Assembly: GCA_009760855.2 (NCBI GenBank)
Contig: WPIO01000077.1
Span: 1,773,001-1,833,000 of the forward strand
Direction: 5' to 3'
Origin: Cristatella mucedo
Taxonomy: Eukaryota > Bryozoa > Phylactolaemata > Cristatellidae
DNA length: 60,000 bases
Positions 11,191 to 22,458 of this stretch are shown in pieces. The notes under the pieces are model-generated. The model was not told where the DNA came from. It worked only from the letters and a program-made list of their open reading frames with translations, and searched no databases. Made by a program: the position numbers and the translations under genes. How positions within the stretch are numbered: the stretch's first letter is position 1; each line of letters begins with the position of its first letter.

Positions 11191-11757
11191 TCATTCAATT
11201 GCTACCATCCACGTGCGGGTATTATCAATACATCCTCAAAGGAGTTGGGTGAATTAAAGGCACTGGAGAACTGGCAGGAATACAAGCAAAGGTTCAATTG
11301 AGTGCCATGTGCATAGAAGGGAAATCCTAGATTGTACATGACAATCACATCGGCTAGAGGGAGAGTATAAACCGTGAAAAGAACAGGACAAGGCACAGAG
11401 CCCTGATTTACCCCATACTTCAAAGGTTCCTCGGATAATCTTTACCTATTCACATCGTATCACATATTCATACCGAAGCAATGCCAACTTTTTGGATTGA
11501 TTAGCTCTAAAACCAGATTGGAACATACTAGCCGGTTCGAAGTTTCGATATGAGTTCAGGGGGTCTGCAAAGACTCGTTCCAGTGTATTTGGTAGGTACA
11601 GTAGACACTGGAAGGACAATCTCAAGTTCTCTTCGTCTAATCTTGCAGCTTGAGCTAGCTTGAGAGCTAGCTTGCAAGGCCTGACTTTAAACGCTCCTTT
11701 ATCCTCAAAGACATTTGCGGTACGATCAGTCCATAGAAAAAAAGGAAGCACGATGAC
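11191..11757 (-). pseudogene. LINE family A, copy 1: reverse-transcriptase part
   Basis: The 5' part of LINE-A copy 1. The - strand reads KYGVNQGSVPCPVLFTVYTL (cf. GVPQGSVLGPVLF) and NLGFPFYAHGTQLNLCL. The catalytic YADD has decayed to YAHG. Upstream are GAFKVRPCKLALKLAQAARL, LERVFADPLNSY and FQSGFRANQSKKLALLRYE, the segment before palm motif A. About 200 bases holding motif A (LLDLSAAFDTIDH in the copy at 22006) are deleted between 11425 and 11446. The copy is therefore doubly inactivated. Confidence 0.85.
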
Positions 11758-12048
11758 ATTAAACTATTGAAATGAAGAGGCGACCGGTAACTGATGCGTA
11801 GTCAGAGTTACAAAATGCTGTGAACTAAATGCTGTGCACTGTGTCAGAAACAGTTTGAAAGCCTGGCTTTTCGTCATGTCTCGATCATCTTCTGACCATA
11901 ATAAGATCTCCAAGTTACTCCTGTACATTGGAAACAATACAACTCTCTGTAAGACATTCAATTGTATTTTTATTTAAAACAAAATTCGTTATTTATAAGT
12001 AAAATTTTTAATTTAAAAACATGTGACCAAAATTAGCAGTTTTTTGGG

Positions 12049-12174
12049 GGTCCGGAACAGATATATGGCATTTCAATTCATTTCAATGGGGAAATTGATT
12101 TGACATACTAGTGATTTGGGTTACGAGCTCCGGCAGCGAACGAATTAAACTCGTAAGCCGAGGTACCACTGTAT
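12049..12174 (+). repeat. end of a dispersed element ending GGTACCACTGTA
   Basis: The stretch contains CATTTCAATTCATTTCAATG, GATTTGGGTTACGAGCTC, GAACGAATTAAACTCGTAAG and ends CCGAGGTACCACTGTA. From memory this resembles a repeat end seen in many animal genomes, with alternating 'acgag' and 'ctcgta' phrases. I see no matching opposite terminus nearby, so this is probably a one-ended fragment. The family name is uncertain. Confidence 0.4.
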
Positions 12175-12604
12175 TTCGTAAGACGTGCTAACACCGGCAG
12201 TAGTACATCGAGCTCAATAATATGAGTTCTTGTAAATGAAATTCGTAAGGAGTGGTGATTTTTGGCAAATTTTGTAAATACAAGCTACTCAATCCTCTAC
12301 GGATGAGCAGGCCATCGCTTGAAACTATAAAAAACGTTAATGGTGCAAATAATGCTGCGTCCCTCGAAGTCAACTGTTCGACTGGTAATTTTAACAATAT
12401 AAAAGTATCAACTCTATCGCACCCAGCAAAGCCACCCCTTGTGGGTCGTTGCCCACCTTTCGCAAACGGCTATCCAATGCACACTTTATTACCTTGCCTC
12501 ACATGTGTTTACACTTATTTGTTTACACGAACCATAAAACACAAAGTGACTATATTTAGGAAACTAGACTGTCGTTAGGGGTGATATATTGATAATGTAA
12601 TGCC

Positions 12605-12690
12605 GCCGGGGCCGCGATAGCTCAGTAGTTCGTTACCATACCGCGACCACTACTGAATCCTGGGACCGCTGATCCGTTTCCTGTGGAGGC
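12605..12690 (+). repeat. third tRNA-like head, possible SINE fragment
   Basis: GCCGCGATAGCTCAGTAGTT resembles a tRNA 5' end with A box, and GGGACCGCTGATCC lies where a B box could sit. It shares no tail with SINE1 or SINE2. A full tRNA gene is unlikely because I cannot pair an acceptor stem. Confidence 0.35.
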
Positions 12691-13108
12691 CATTTTCAAT
12701 GACAAAACTCGCCGATTAGGGAAGCTTGCTGCTGCCACTTAGTGGCCGGCCTCGTTACTTGGATCGAACTAGCGCGTCATTCACTGGGAAATCAGTCTGC
12801 AAATATTGATTCAGTTATGTTAAAGGGAAATTAATGTGATTTAAACTTCCCATTTATTCTTTTATAGCTTGAGATTTGTTTTGGCGAATGCTGTGTTATA
12901 GCGGGCCAGCTTCTACGACGGCATCGGAGCACTCCATGGACATGTTCTGTTGATGTTATATAAGGGTCTTGTAAGGTTGACCAATTCCAAAAGATCTATG
13001 TTTATCTACTTATTGAATTGTTTGTGCGATTCATAGGGCTGGCGTAGTTTTTGTCTAGATTGTATACATAAATTTAGACAACCAGCCCAGCATTGCTTCG
13101 GTTTTAAA

Positions 13109-13491
13109 TAATAATAATACTAATAATAACGCACTTGATAAAGCGCCCTCAGATAACTCAATCTCTTTCTAGTCGCTTCAGATTTGCTGCAAAGGGAAGC
13201 GCGATTGAATGGCTAGTAATATCATGCTTTATAAACATGAATAACATGGTTAGGGGTGACATGCACAGGGTCAGCATGCAAATGTGGTTAGTGGCAGCAT
13301 GCACAGTGTCAGCACGCATAAGCACATCAAGGACGAATCACAGGATCCACTAAATGCTGTCCTAAATAGGTGTGTTTCAAGTTCTTTTTAAATGTTGTCA
13401 AGTCAGGGGATGTTCTGACGCAAGTCGGGAGGGAGTTCCAGGCTTTGGGAGCATACGAACTAAATGCACGGTCTCCAAAGGATTTGAGGTT
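13109..13491 (-). mobile_element. LINE family A, short 3' copy
   Basis: Starts with a TAA-rich tail, then the conserved 3' tail and UTR (TAACATGGTTAGGGGTGACA and the GCATGCACAGTGTCAGCACG repeat). It includes only the last codons of the ORF (RPFGDRAFSSYAPKAWNS-like on the - strand). It is sharply 5'-truncated at about 13491. It is very similar to copy 2 at 10372, so it probably belongs to a recent burst. Confidence 0.85.
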
Positions 13492-14889
13492 TATTAACTC
13501 CTCATACCCCTGATGTTAGTTGACCGATCAACATGAAATTTAAAATGTGAAATAGCTTGTGCTTGCACATCATTTCAGTTGTCTCTCATGCATATTGAAC
13601 TTTGGTAGATGAACTGATTTTGATCAAGAACTGGCTGTGTTTGTCATGCTAGGCCATCACTGTCATCACTCACATGTCCTGAAAATGTCACAGGTAGGAT
13701 AATAGTGATCCGATCAATGTGGAATTTTAAGTAACTGTTCCTAGCTACGCGCTTCAAAGTTTTATACCATTAAACCGAGTAATACGGGGTTTTTTGTCCT
13801 AACGTGCATGCGTTCACAGCTTCAGTTGTTTTCTTTGAGTGTTTTCCCAGCAGTGGTACTGCTTGCCTTATCAATCTTACAGCTTGGCCCAAAACCCCAC
13901 CGATCGACGTGAAACTCAGAATACAAGTCGCCCCCACCTTCTCTTATATACCTAATGGCTCAAATTCGCGCCATGAGTCAATACAGTAGAAGCTTCCCAT
14001 GTCCAAATGTCAATAAACTTCGATTTTGGTGACTTCCAAAAGTTCACAGGTCAAACTTTTTTAATTTATTCCAGAAGCTCGGAATGTCACACTAAGTTTC
14101 CTGCTTCTTTTGAGGGGTTTTGCATGTGTTTAAAGCTACTGCTATTGAATCTATTGATTTGATTACATAGCAGTGTTTTGCTGAAGTTCACTGGAAAACG
14201 TGACCTTGACTCTTACAGGTCGTCAGAAGGTCAACATAACAGATATGTTTAATTATCAAACGATTTCTTATGTTACTCTTATTGTTCGTGCCAATTTTCA
14301 TGCCAGTCGTTCCATTAGTCTTTGAGAAATATCAATAAATGTGCTGTCACGGGATTTAAACTCCATCGGGTGGCGGACATAACTCCCCACCCCTCGGCGA
14401 TACGCCTATGTAAATGCCGAGATAATACTGAGGAGACTGTCTAACAACAATCAAACAATTTTTTAATGAATTCTCCAAGAGAAAAATGTGCTAGAAATTG
14501 AATATGATGCTTTGACGATTTCCGCATACAAGGAAAATATTAAATCAAAGAAATTATGGCGACCCATGATTAACCCGGAGGTTATCGTGGAAGCAAAATA
14601 TCTACAAATAAAAAAGTTATTAATATTTGCACCTTATATGACTTCTGTCATGGTTTTTTGAACGTTTGTAGATGGAGATATATATTTGCAGCTTTTTGGG
14701 GTACACACTAGTGACTTTGAAACAGTTTTTTATTCACCGTGTAGCTTAGTACTCTGCAAATGCCATCTCAGCCAATAATCGACGGACAAGTGAAATTTCA
14801 AATGTGAGCTAAGCTCTACTTGTAAACCACTGCAGGAGTTCATTTTTAATTTGGTTGTGCACCTATACACTATACGCCTATGCACATTT
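13492..14889. other. AT-rich unassigned sequence
   Basis: No gene is recognised. Three similar phrases of the form CCGATCRAYRTGRAA occur at about 13523, 13709 and 13899, roughly 186-190 bases apart. That could mark a very diverged tandem unit. Other open frames are short. Confidence 0.4.
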
Positions 14890-15047
14890 ATTCATATGTA
14901 CAAATACATACATATATATAAAAAAAATATATATATATAATATACATATATATGTATATATATATGCATATATACCTATGCACCTATATATAAATATACC
15001 TGTATATATATATACATACCTATATATATATATATATATATATACAT

Positions 15048-15111
<64 letters not shown>

Positions 15112-15115
15112 TTTA
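14890..15115. repeat. long AT-rich simple repeat
   Basis: A run dominated by TA and TATAC/TATG steps, ending in TATGTATGTATG. The apparent Ile/Tyr open frames on both strands are produced by this composition and are not genes. Confidence 0.9.
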
Positions 15116-16896
15116 AGGGTAGCTAAAAACGGCAGAAATAAAGAGCACCAGCAGAGTAACACATAAAAAGTCCGTAATGATACTTCCGTAGCGAAAATAG
15201 TCTATTTGAGAGCTACAGAGGGCTGCAGGTGCCCAGCACCTGTGGTGTCCCTATAGTTTCATGCTATTGCGATTTCGTGTTTAACTCCATGGCCTCTCTA
15301 GCGGCTCTGGCCGGCCAGCCAGCCAGCCTCCCTGCGTAATCGTACTTCGCTACAGCGGTCATTTCAATACTAAGTGTTTTCACAGCTGCTGCAATTTTGA
15401 TATTTTATAATATTTTTATAATAATTTTGATATTTTGTTTTATTTAACATTGTAAAAAAGTGCTCCAGTTTTACCCACAACATTTTGGGAACTAAAGCAT
15501 GCGCATTCTTAGGCGATGACCTATTGTGGCCCGAGGCACCGGGTAATTTTGAACTGCGATTTACCTGGCTTCCATAATAGGCTTCGTCCAACTGCGGTCA
15601 ATATTTTAATAAATAGAAAACATGTACCAGGTTTACCAATCGAATTTCATTGCACAGCGCATAAGCATTCACTTGCTATGGCCTCTGACGGCTCAATACC
15701 CTTTTGGAGCTAAAGGCCTCCGACCCCAGGGTTCCAAGTTCCTGCTGCTGGTCATCCAGGGGTGTATTTAATTACACATACCATCGAACTGAGACCCCGA
15801 CGAGCGTGCAGCAAGGTGCGACTGGCGTCGGAGTGAGGCGACAGCCTTGGCTACCGTAAGTAGGCAACTGAGGCCGCAGCTGAAGGCAGACATAGTGCAG
15901 CCACGAAATCACGGTCGGCGATGGAGCTGGCGATAGAGCTTGGGAATCTAGACTCAAGGACGCAGCGGGCGTTACTCGACTTGGGCTAACCTTGACTTTC
16001 ATCCTGTTACCCACTTTCAGCTCGCTTCCCCTAAGCTAGACAAGGTGAAAGCTCGGCCCCTTTGCGAATTCACAAGTGCCCTCGATTGTGAATCCGCTAC
16101 GGAAGTGGCCGGCCGGCGTAAAAGCAGAAGAATCCGTACAAGCGTGCAAGCAGCCGCCGTAGTGTGGTACAGCAGGAAGTTCGTTTTGCCAGTTCGGCAT
16201 CAGTAATTGAGCTACCAACGAGCGTCTGCGGCAAGCAAACAGCCGAGCTCCGAAAGAGCTGAATGAGCAAATGAGCAGGTAACTCGGCTAGATAACCACG
16301 GATCACCTGGCAGTTACCGCACAGATTGAAATTTCAGTGAATGCCATGCTAGTGTAATGGGTAGGGCAATGCATGAGCCCTGCATTGAAAACAACGCTAC
16401 TTTCCACAAATGGTAGGGTACATAAAGAAGGGTCGGATGATTTAACAGCTTCATTTACAGAGGGCCAGAAGAGCCGTGGCGACTATCACTTCAGCTCGAA
16501 GCGCACCAATCAGATTTATCTGCAGCAGGACTACAACCTAAGATCTGGCTTATTGAGAAACAAGCGCTTGACCCTCAAGCTAAGAGCAAGCACCTTACCC
16601 GTAAACTAAGAGCACAGTGTTAGGACAGTTGGTCATCCGGACCGTTAGTCACATTAGTATTTACACAGTTAACATGCCAGGTGCACGAGGGCTTACAATA
16701 ACACTAATAAAAGGGGCCGAAAAAATAAATTGATCATTCGTGGAATGGGCATCCAGTTGACAATGGATGCCCATCAGCGAAGTTCTTTGCATTGCAACCT
16801 TGAAAAAGTCACCGTTAATCCTGGATGCAAATTCTCAGACTGGACCCGACCAGACGGCACCAGAACAGCGATAGCAGCCGCAGAATAGCTGGCACT
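15116..16896. other. unassigned sequence
   Basis: No domains, SINE heads or tandem arrays are recognised. Frames are 80 residues or fewer on either strand. Confidence 0.5.
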
Positions 16897-17021
16897 GCCG
16901 AAGACGGATTAGTCGTACCTTACTATTAGCCGAAGACGGATTAGTCGTACCTTGTTATTAGCCGAAGACGGATTAGTCGTACCTTGTTATTAGCCGAAGA
17001 CGGATTAGTCGTACCTTGTTT
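16897..17021 (+). repeat. 32-bp tandem repeat, about 3.9 copies
   Basis: The unit begins GCCGAAGACGGATTAGTCGT and continues ACCTTGTTATTA. Copies start at 16897, 16929, 16961 and 16993, and the last is cut at ACCTTGTTT. The first copy differs only by ACTATTA in place of GTTATTA. There are no spacers, so this is a head-to-tail minisatellite and not a CRISPR array. Confidence 0.95.
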
Positions 17022-17696
17022 ACTTGTACAACGGCAGGTACCACGGAATTGGAAAACCGAGTAGCAATATGGAGCGCAGCAGAGTATATGTTCTTGTCAC
17101 TGAGTGAGACAAAGGATTTCACCGAGTGACTGCCTGTCTGTAAAGGCGTGTTCCCAGAAGCTTGGCGTGACTGCTGTTTCCTTTCTCTTAGGCTAGGCTT
17201 CCGATTTCTCATACGGTGTCTTCTCTGCGATAGCAGCAGATGAGTCACGCTGTGAAAATTTGTTTCGATGGAGCAGTCTCAGCACCCCCACAGCCCACAC
17301 ACTATAAGGACGAAACAAACTGGTTTGAGCATGCTCAAGACATTGGCAAGGATATTGGCGACACAACGAGAAGTCTGCCCCCGGAAAACCGTCTAATCGA
17401 TTGCCTCCCGTTTTGCTCTCGCCAGCTTCTGGTGCGACGTAGATGATTCTAACGATTCTATGCCGAAACTCAATGGCCAGCCTCGATTTCTAAGGCCACG
17501 GCTCTACAACCGTGCGGGTATTTTGACTTAGCCAGCCACGACGTACTTAATTGCCTGAAAACTATATTTGAGCATGCTGCTATTGCAGCTCTTGGGCCCA
17601 AATCGGCCAATCTAGCGAACAGGCTTGCACAGATCTGTTTCACAGGCTAGCAAAGATGTAGCAATCTAGCAGAGAGCTTGCGTAGATCCCCCCCCA
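17022..17696. other. unassigned sequence
   Basis: Short frames only (91 residues or fewer) and no recognised motif. Confidence 0.5.
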
Positions 17697-17832
17697 GGGT
17701 ATTAGCCCACGGGTAAGGTGCTCGCTCGTCGCAATCCAGGTCGTGGGTTCGAGCCCTGCAGAGGCCGATCCTTTATTGCCCAGTGCAAACGTTGATGATA
17801 GCCTTTAGGGTCCTGCTGCTACATCAATGAAG
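17697..17832 (+). repeat. SINE2 copy (tRNA-derived)
   Basis: The A-box region is TATTAGCCCACGGGTAAGGT, followed by GCTCGCTCGTCGCAATCCAG. The B box is GGGTTCGAGCCCT, an excellent match to the tRNA internal promoter. The body has GATCCTTTATTGCCCAGTGC and GATAGCCTTTAGGGTCCTGC. The B box is better kept here than in most other copies. Confidence 0.8.
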
Positions 17833-18026
17833 CGATTGAGTCCGCTAAGGCTGTCGAATCAGCTAATATTTAATTTTTTTAACGTTACTGCATAGCAAGC
17901 TAGCATGTGGGCTTGCGAAGATCTAGCAATCAAGCATAGGCAGTTGCAAAATATGTCGAAAGCTTTGATTTAACTTTCTGAAACAATGTTGCTCACTCGA
18001 ACTCGAGCATTGTCAGGCCATCATTC

Positions 18027-18028
<2 letters not shown>

Positions 18029-18064
<36 letters not shown>
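18029..18064 (+). repeat. (CT)n microsatellite
   Basis: An uninterrupted CT run of about 36 bases. Confidence 0.95.
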
Positions 18065-18066
<2 letters not shown>

Positions 18067-20455
18067 AAGAGGGAGCATTCAAGAATGGCCTCCTTCGACT
18101 TCCCGCTTAATTCCTCCTTCACCACCACACGGTGCCTCCGTCTCAAAACCATCACTCTGCTACTCGTGGCTGCCTCTATCTCACTCCATGTCTTGAAGCG
18201 AAGCCAAGCACACTTCCGGCTAGGGCTGCCCGTGTAATATGCAAAGCAGTCGATGCGCCCTGACACAGAGATACCAATATGGCAGGTGGAGATGAATGAT
18301 GTCCAGTGGGCTCAAAATTTGCTCGAGGTATTTCATATCGATTGTATGCCGTAACGGATATAAAAAGCGATGGCTCAAAGTATCTAATCAACCAACGAAA
18401 GATCGTTTCGTAGCGTAGTTATAACACTGCTGCTCCAAAGAGCTATTAGTAGTTCGGCTTTATGCGACCATTAAGTCTGCTGCCACCTTTCTACGTTTTA
18501 GAGGAGCAAATGCTGCTTGTCGTTAAAGGATACCTACAGCAATGTGGACAATGAACAGCTGTCCGACTTTCGCTGTGTCCTTGGCAACTTTAACGTTGGC
18601 GAAATCATTTGATGCATACCAGATTTGGTTCGCGTTAATTAGACGAAGCAATGCTATTTTTAATAAATAAAGCAGCATCCGGAAGACTGCTTGAACTGTA
18701 ATCAGAGAAACATTTCGTTATTGCTGCCACGGAAATGCTATATCTAGACGTCGACAATAGCGGACACAAGGATAACGCTACTTTGTGCTATATCATCTTA
18801 TAGTGCTATATAAGTAGCTATTTAGTCCAAAATATGCCTATTAAACTTCTATACGCGAATAATATATAATAAAGGGTGCTTTCTTTTTAGAATTTTCGCA
18901 AATTTTCAGAATAATCTGCTTTAATCTCACATTTTCTGCACAGGTTAATCAGAAACATCTAAGCTAGAATAACTTGCTAAGCTGTTCTGGCCGATAATAT
19001 TGCCAGAAAAAAATAAATTTCTATGTTTCAACAGATTCAAACTTCCTCAAGTCTGCCGTTACTTGCAACTTGCATATATTGATTTTTGAGTCAGGTTATG
19101 CAAAATCTTCAAATTATTTACGTGAGTAATAAACGGTGAAAGTGGAAAGTCGCCAAAGTTTTAACTGCATAAATTTCAAGACGCACAAATAACTCCTACC
19201 AAAGGTCTACTCAAGGTAGAAAAAATCATTATTTGTTATACATCTCACATCTCCTGGTCAGTGAGCTGTGAAAAGGTCGTATGAAATTCTCAGTGCTGTG
19301 ACGTCAGCTTAAATGGTTGAGTGACTTTCCATACTGGAGTGACTAGAGCGACTAGACTATGACGATACCCAAAGCTCAGTGAGGCGATTGATGGCAAAGC
19401 GCTTGCTTGAGATTATTAGCTTAGGGACACGGTGAATTTAACGAGACAGCAGCTACACATGGAGCTCAAGCTGAACTGAGCGAGCGATCAGCCGATACGT
19501 CGATAGCAAGACAAGGCAGATCTAGCAAATGGATGAATACTTCCTCGGCGAGCAAGCATCCATCTTCTCCAGCCAAAGTCGTAAAATGACAGGCTTTAAT
19601 ATTATGTTAATACTCACTCACTGTTGATTACTTTGATTTGAAAGAATGAAGCAAACAATGAACTAAAATAGGAAGGGTAATGAGATTGAGTGAACAAATC
19701 GGAATTGAACAGCACGACAGCACGAACGAAGCTTGACCTTGACTTTCCTCTCGCCATTCTTCGACAGTGAATTTATCTCGGTAGTCGAATTAGGTTGAGA
19801 GTTTTACTGCAATGTTAGCCATTGCATTCTCTCTTCCGTACTCGATGGTTAATCAAAAACGGGTATATAAGCTGCAAGACTTTCGTTTTAACCTCTACAG
19901 ATAACCTTCGTACCAAAGTAACCCACACAGGAAGCTGTGTGAGTAAGTATCGGGTTTTTGTAACATGAGCATAGTCAGAAGGTTTGTGTATTATGATCAC
20001 GGTATCATCTAGAGCTCTTTCGGCAGAGGGCAGACACTAGCTAAGTGTCTTGCAGTTAAGGACTACGTAGAGTTTTGAAGAAGAATTCTCCCAAATCTAT
20101 TAAGGTAGACTACAGCAAAATACTCCGCCGATTCTCGTGCCACGAAGCACAGTGAGTTTACTTTCTTGGCGATTACATCCTAGTTTAGCCAATTGGTAGC
20201 CCTGGCTCGTCATACACACGAATTCGAAGGGCTTTTCCCTTCTGGCTGGCCCTCAGATCTCCTCTTCCGGTTTCATATAATTGGTCCAATAAAAAGCTCG
20301 GGCTTACTCATCAAACCAATTCGAAGGTGTTTTCCCCTTCGACTTCCAGCCTGGTGCACCTCTAGAGGTCTCATCTGATAGGCCGGCCCAGGGCTAGTTA
20401 AGAAATCCTAGACTTTCTGCCACGAGTCTCCTTTGCTGAAGGAGCTTCGATGGCT
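18065..20455. other. unassigned AT-rich sequence
   Basis: About 2.4 kb in which I recognise neither genes nor repeats. Open frames are 83 residues or fewer. Confidence 0.5.
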
Positions 20456-21433
20456 TATAATAATAATAATAATAATGCGCCTTTTAAAGCACGCTGTGAG
20501 AACTCAATCTCTCTCTAAGCGCTTTACATTTGCAGCAAAGGGAAATGCAATTGAACGGTGAGTAAAATCATGCTTGATAAAAAAAACCAAATGAATAACA
20601 TGGTTAGGGGTGACATGCACAGTGTCAGCATGCGAATGTGGTTAGTGGCAGCATGCATAGTGTCAGCACGCATAGGCACATCAAGGACGAATCACAGGGA
20701 CCCACTAAATGCGTGTGTTTTCAAGTTCTTTTTAAATGTGGTCAGGTCAGGGAATGTTCTGACACAGGTCGGGAGGGAGTTCCAGGCTTTAGGAGCATAC
20801 GAACTAAATGCACGGTCTCCAAAGGATTTGAGGTTTGTACGGGGTATTTCTAGACTGTTGGATTCCGAAAAGCCGGTGGTACGATGCTTGGCCTGATGGG
20901 GTAGTATATCTGACAGATAGGCTGGAGCCATAGAATGAAGGGACCAAACAGTGAGCGACAAAACGTTGAAGTCAATCCGTTGCTTGACAGGCAGCACGTG
21001 CAGGTCGGCGAGAAGTGGAGTAATGTGGCAACTGCGACGCTCACGACAGACAAGCCTCGCTGCAGAGTTTTGCACCAGCTGCAATCGCCTGATCGCACAT
21101 GCTGGTAGGCCAGTAAGCAGTGAGTTGCAGAAGTCGAGACGGGATGTCACGAATGCATGGGCCAACTTAGATGTGGTATCCTTATCTAAACAAGCCCAAA
21201 TTTTAGCAATGTTATGAAGCTGAAAATAGGCAGATTTGACTGTGGAGCTGATATGGTCGTCTAACGGGAGGTCGCATTGGAATATGACACCTAGGTTTCG
21301 AGCTGATTCAACAGGAGATATGCTGGCAGAGTCAATTTTGAGTTTCAACCTTTCAAATTTGTGAATCACACTGGGTTTGCCCATAACTAGTAAGTTAGTT
21401 TTATCATCATTTAGTTTTAGAAAATTTGCTACT
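20456..21433 (-). pseudogene. LINE family A, copy 4: 3' UTR and ORF C-terminus
   Basis: The best-preserved LINE-A copy. A (TAA)n tail and UTR are followed on the - strand by a 230-residue open frame (20692-21384). It carries KPSVIHKFERLKLKI, SARNLGVIFQCDLPLDDHIS, SAYFQLHNIAKIWACLDKD, FVTSRLDFCNSLLTGLPACA, ARLVCRERRSCHITPLLADL and SFGDRAFSSYAPKAWNSLPT. This is the thumb/C-terminal region of an L2/CR1-type reverse transcriptase. Just upstream, at 21434, a piece of another LINE is inserted in the opposite orientation. The reverse-transcriptase core resumes at 21678. Confidence 0.9.
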
Positions 21434-21677
21434 TGGGTCCCTGTGATTCGTCCTTGATGTGCTTATGCGTGCTGACACTATGCATGCTGCCACTAACCAC
21501 ATTTGCATGCTGACCCTGTGCATGTCACCCCTAACCATATTACTCATTTCGTTTGTTTTTCAAGCATGATTTTACTTACCATTCAATGGCTTTTCACTTT
21601 GCAGCAAATGTAAAGCACCTAGAGAGAGATTAACTTCTCTGAAGGCGCTTTATCAAGTGAATTATTATTGTTATTAT
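21434..21677 (+). mobile_element. LINE family A 3' UTR inserted in copy 4, opposite strand
   Basis: On the + strand this reads GGGTCCCTGTGATTCGTCCT, then the GCATGC-rich UTR and CAGCAAATGTAAAGCACC. It ends AGGCGCTTTATCAAGTG with an ATT-type tail. This is exactly the complement order of the 3' end of copy 4 itself. It separates the codons for QVANF-like and SAACIDDIRT-like host sequence. No target-site duplication is obvious. Confidence 0.85.
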
Positions 21678-22458
21678 GTGCGGATGTCATCAATGCATGC
21701 AGCAAGTGAGTTGAGAGAATTTGAAATGCTCGAAGGCTGGGAGGGATCAAAGCAAAGGTACAACTGAGTGTCATCCGCATAGAAGTAAAAGCCTAGATTG
21801 TGCTTGGTAATCACATCAGCAAGAGGAAGAGTACAAACCGTGAAAAGAACCGGACCTAGCACGGAGCCCTGAGGTACCCAATATTTCAGAGGTACATCAG
21901 ATGATCTTTGTCCATTCACGTCAATACTCTGGAGTCTCCCACTGAGATAGGACCTGAACCACTGCAGAGCAGTGCCAGTGATGCCCAGGCGAAATGAGAG
22001 GTGCTCTAGAAAAACTTGTGATCGATGGTATCAAAAGCTGCCGAAAGATCGAGCAAAACAAGCAGAGACACTCTACCCATGTCTGCATTCCTAAGTAGGT
22101 CGTTGTATACCCGAAGCAATGCTGACTCTGTGGAGTGATTAGCTCTAAAGCCAGAGTGGAACTTACTAGCAAGGTGTGAGGTTTCGATATATGAGTTCAG
22201 CTGGTCCGCCATGACCCGTTCCAGTGTTTTCGATGGGAGTGGTAGAAGGGAGACTGGGCGGTAGTTGCTCAAGTTCTCTTGGTCTAGTGTCGATTTCTTG
22301 AGAAGTGGCCTGACTACAGCTTTTTTGAAAGGTGCTGGGACATGACCTGAGGCTAATGACATATTAATGATGTTATTTATGCATGGCAGCAGCAGATCAA
22401 TGCAACGTAAGAGCAGGACAGTGGGGATAGTGTCCAGAGGACTTGTTGTCTTCTTTGA
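21678..22458 (-). pseudogene. LINE family A, copy 4: reverse-transcriptase core
   Basis: The - strand encodes most of the palm and fingers. It includes TTSPLDTIPTVLLLRCIDLL, FKKAVVRPLLKKSTLDQENL, NYRPVSLLPLPSKTLERVMA, FHSGFRANHSTESALLRVYN and LLVLLDLSAAFDTIDH (motif A). Also present are WFRSYLSGRLQSIDVNGQRS, VPQGSVLGPVLFTV (motif B region) and [12 protein letters not shown] (motif C, intact YADD). One frameshift lies at about 22006-22015, just after the motif-A block. The GVPQG glycine reads as W. All catalytic aspartates are present, so the copy died fairly recently. The endonuclease domain is lost by 5' truncation at about 22458. Confidence 0.9.

Larger units (their letters stand above)
11758..13108. 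other. mostly unassigned, two small repeat remnants
   Basis: No gene is recognised. Frames of 65-108 residues lack known motifs. Two repeat-like pieces at 12049 and 12605 are listed separately. Confidence 0.5.

Noticed and set aside
16897-17021. CRISPR-like array
   Set aside because: The repeats are directly head to tail with no spacers, and the setting is a eukaryotic genome.
17697-17765. Functional tRNA genes at SINE heads
   Set aside because: The A- and B-box-like motifs are followed by SINE bodies repeated elsewhere, and acceptor stems do not pair.
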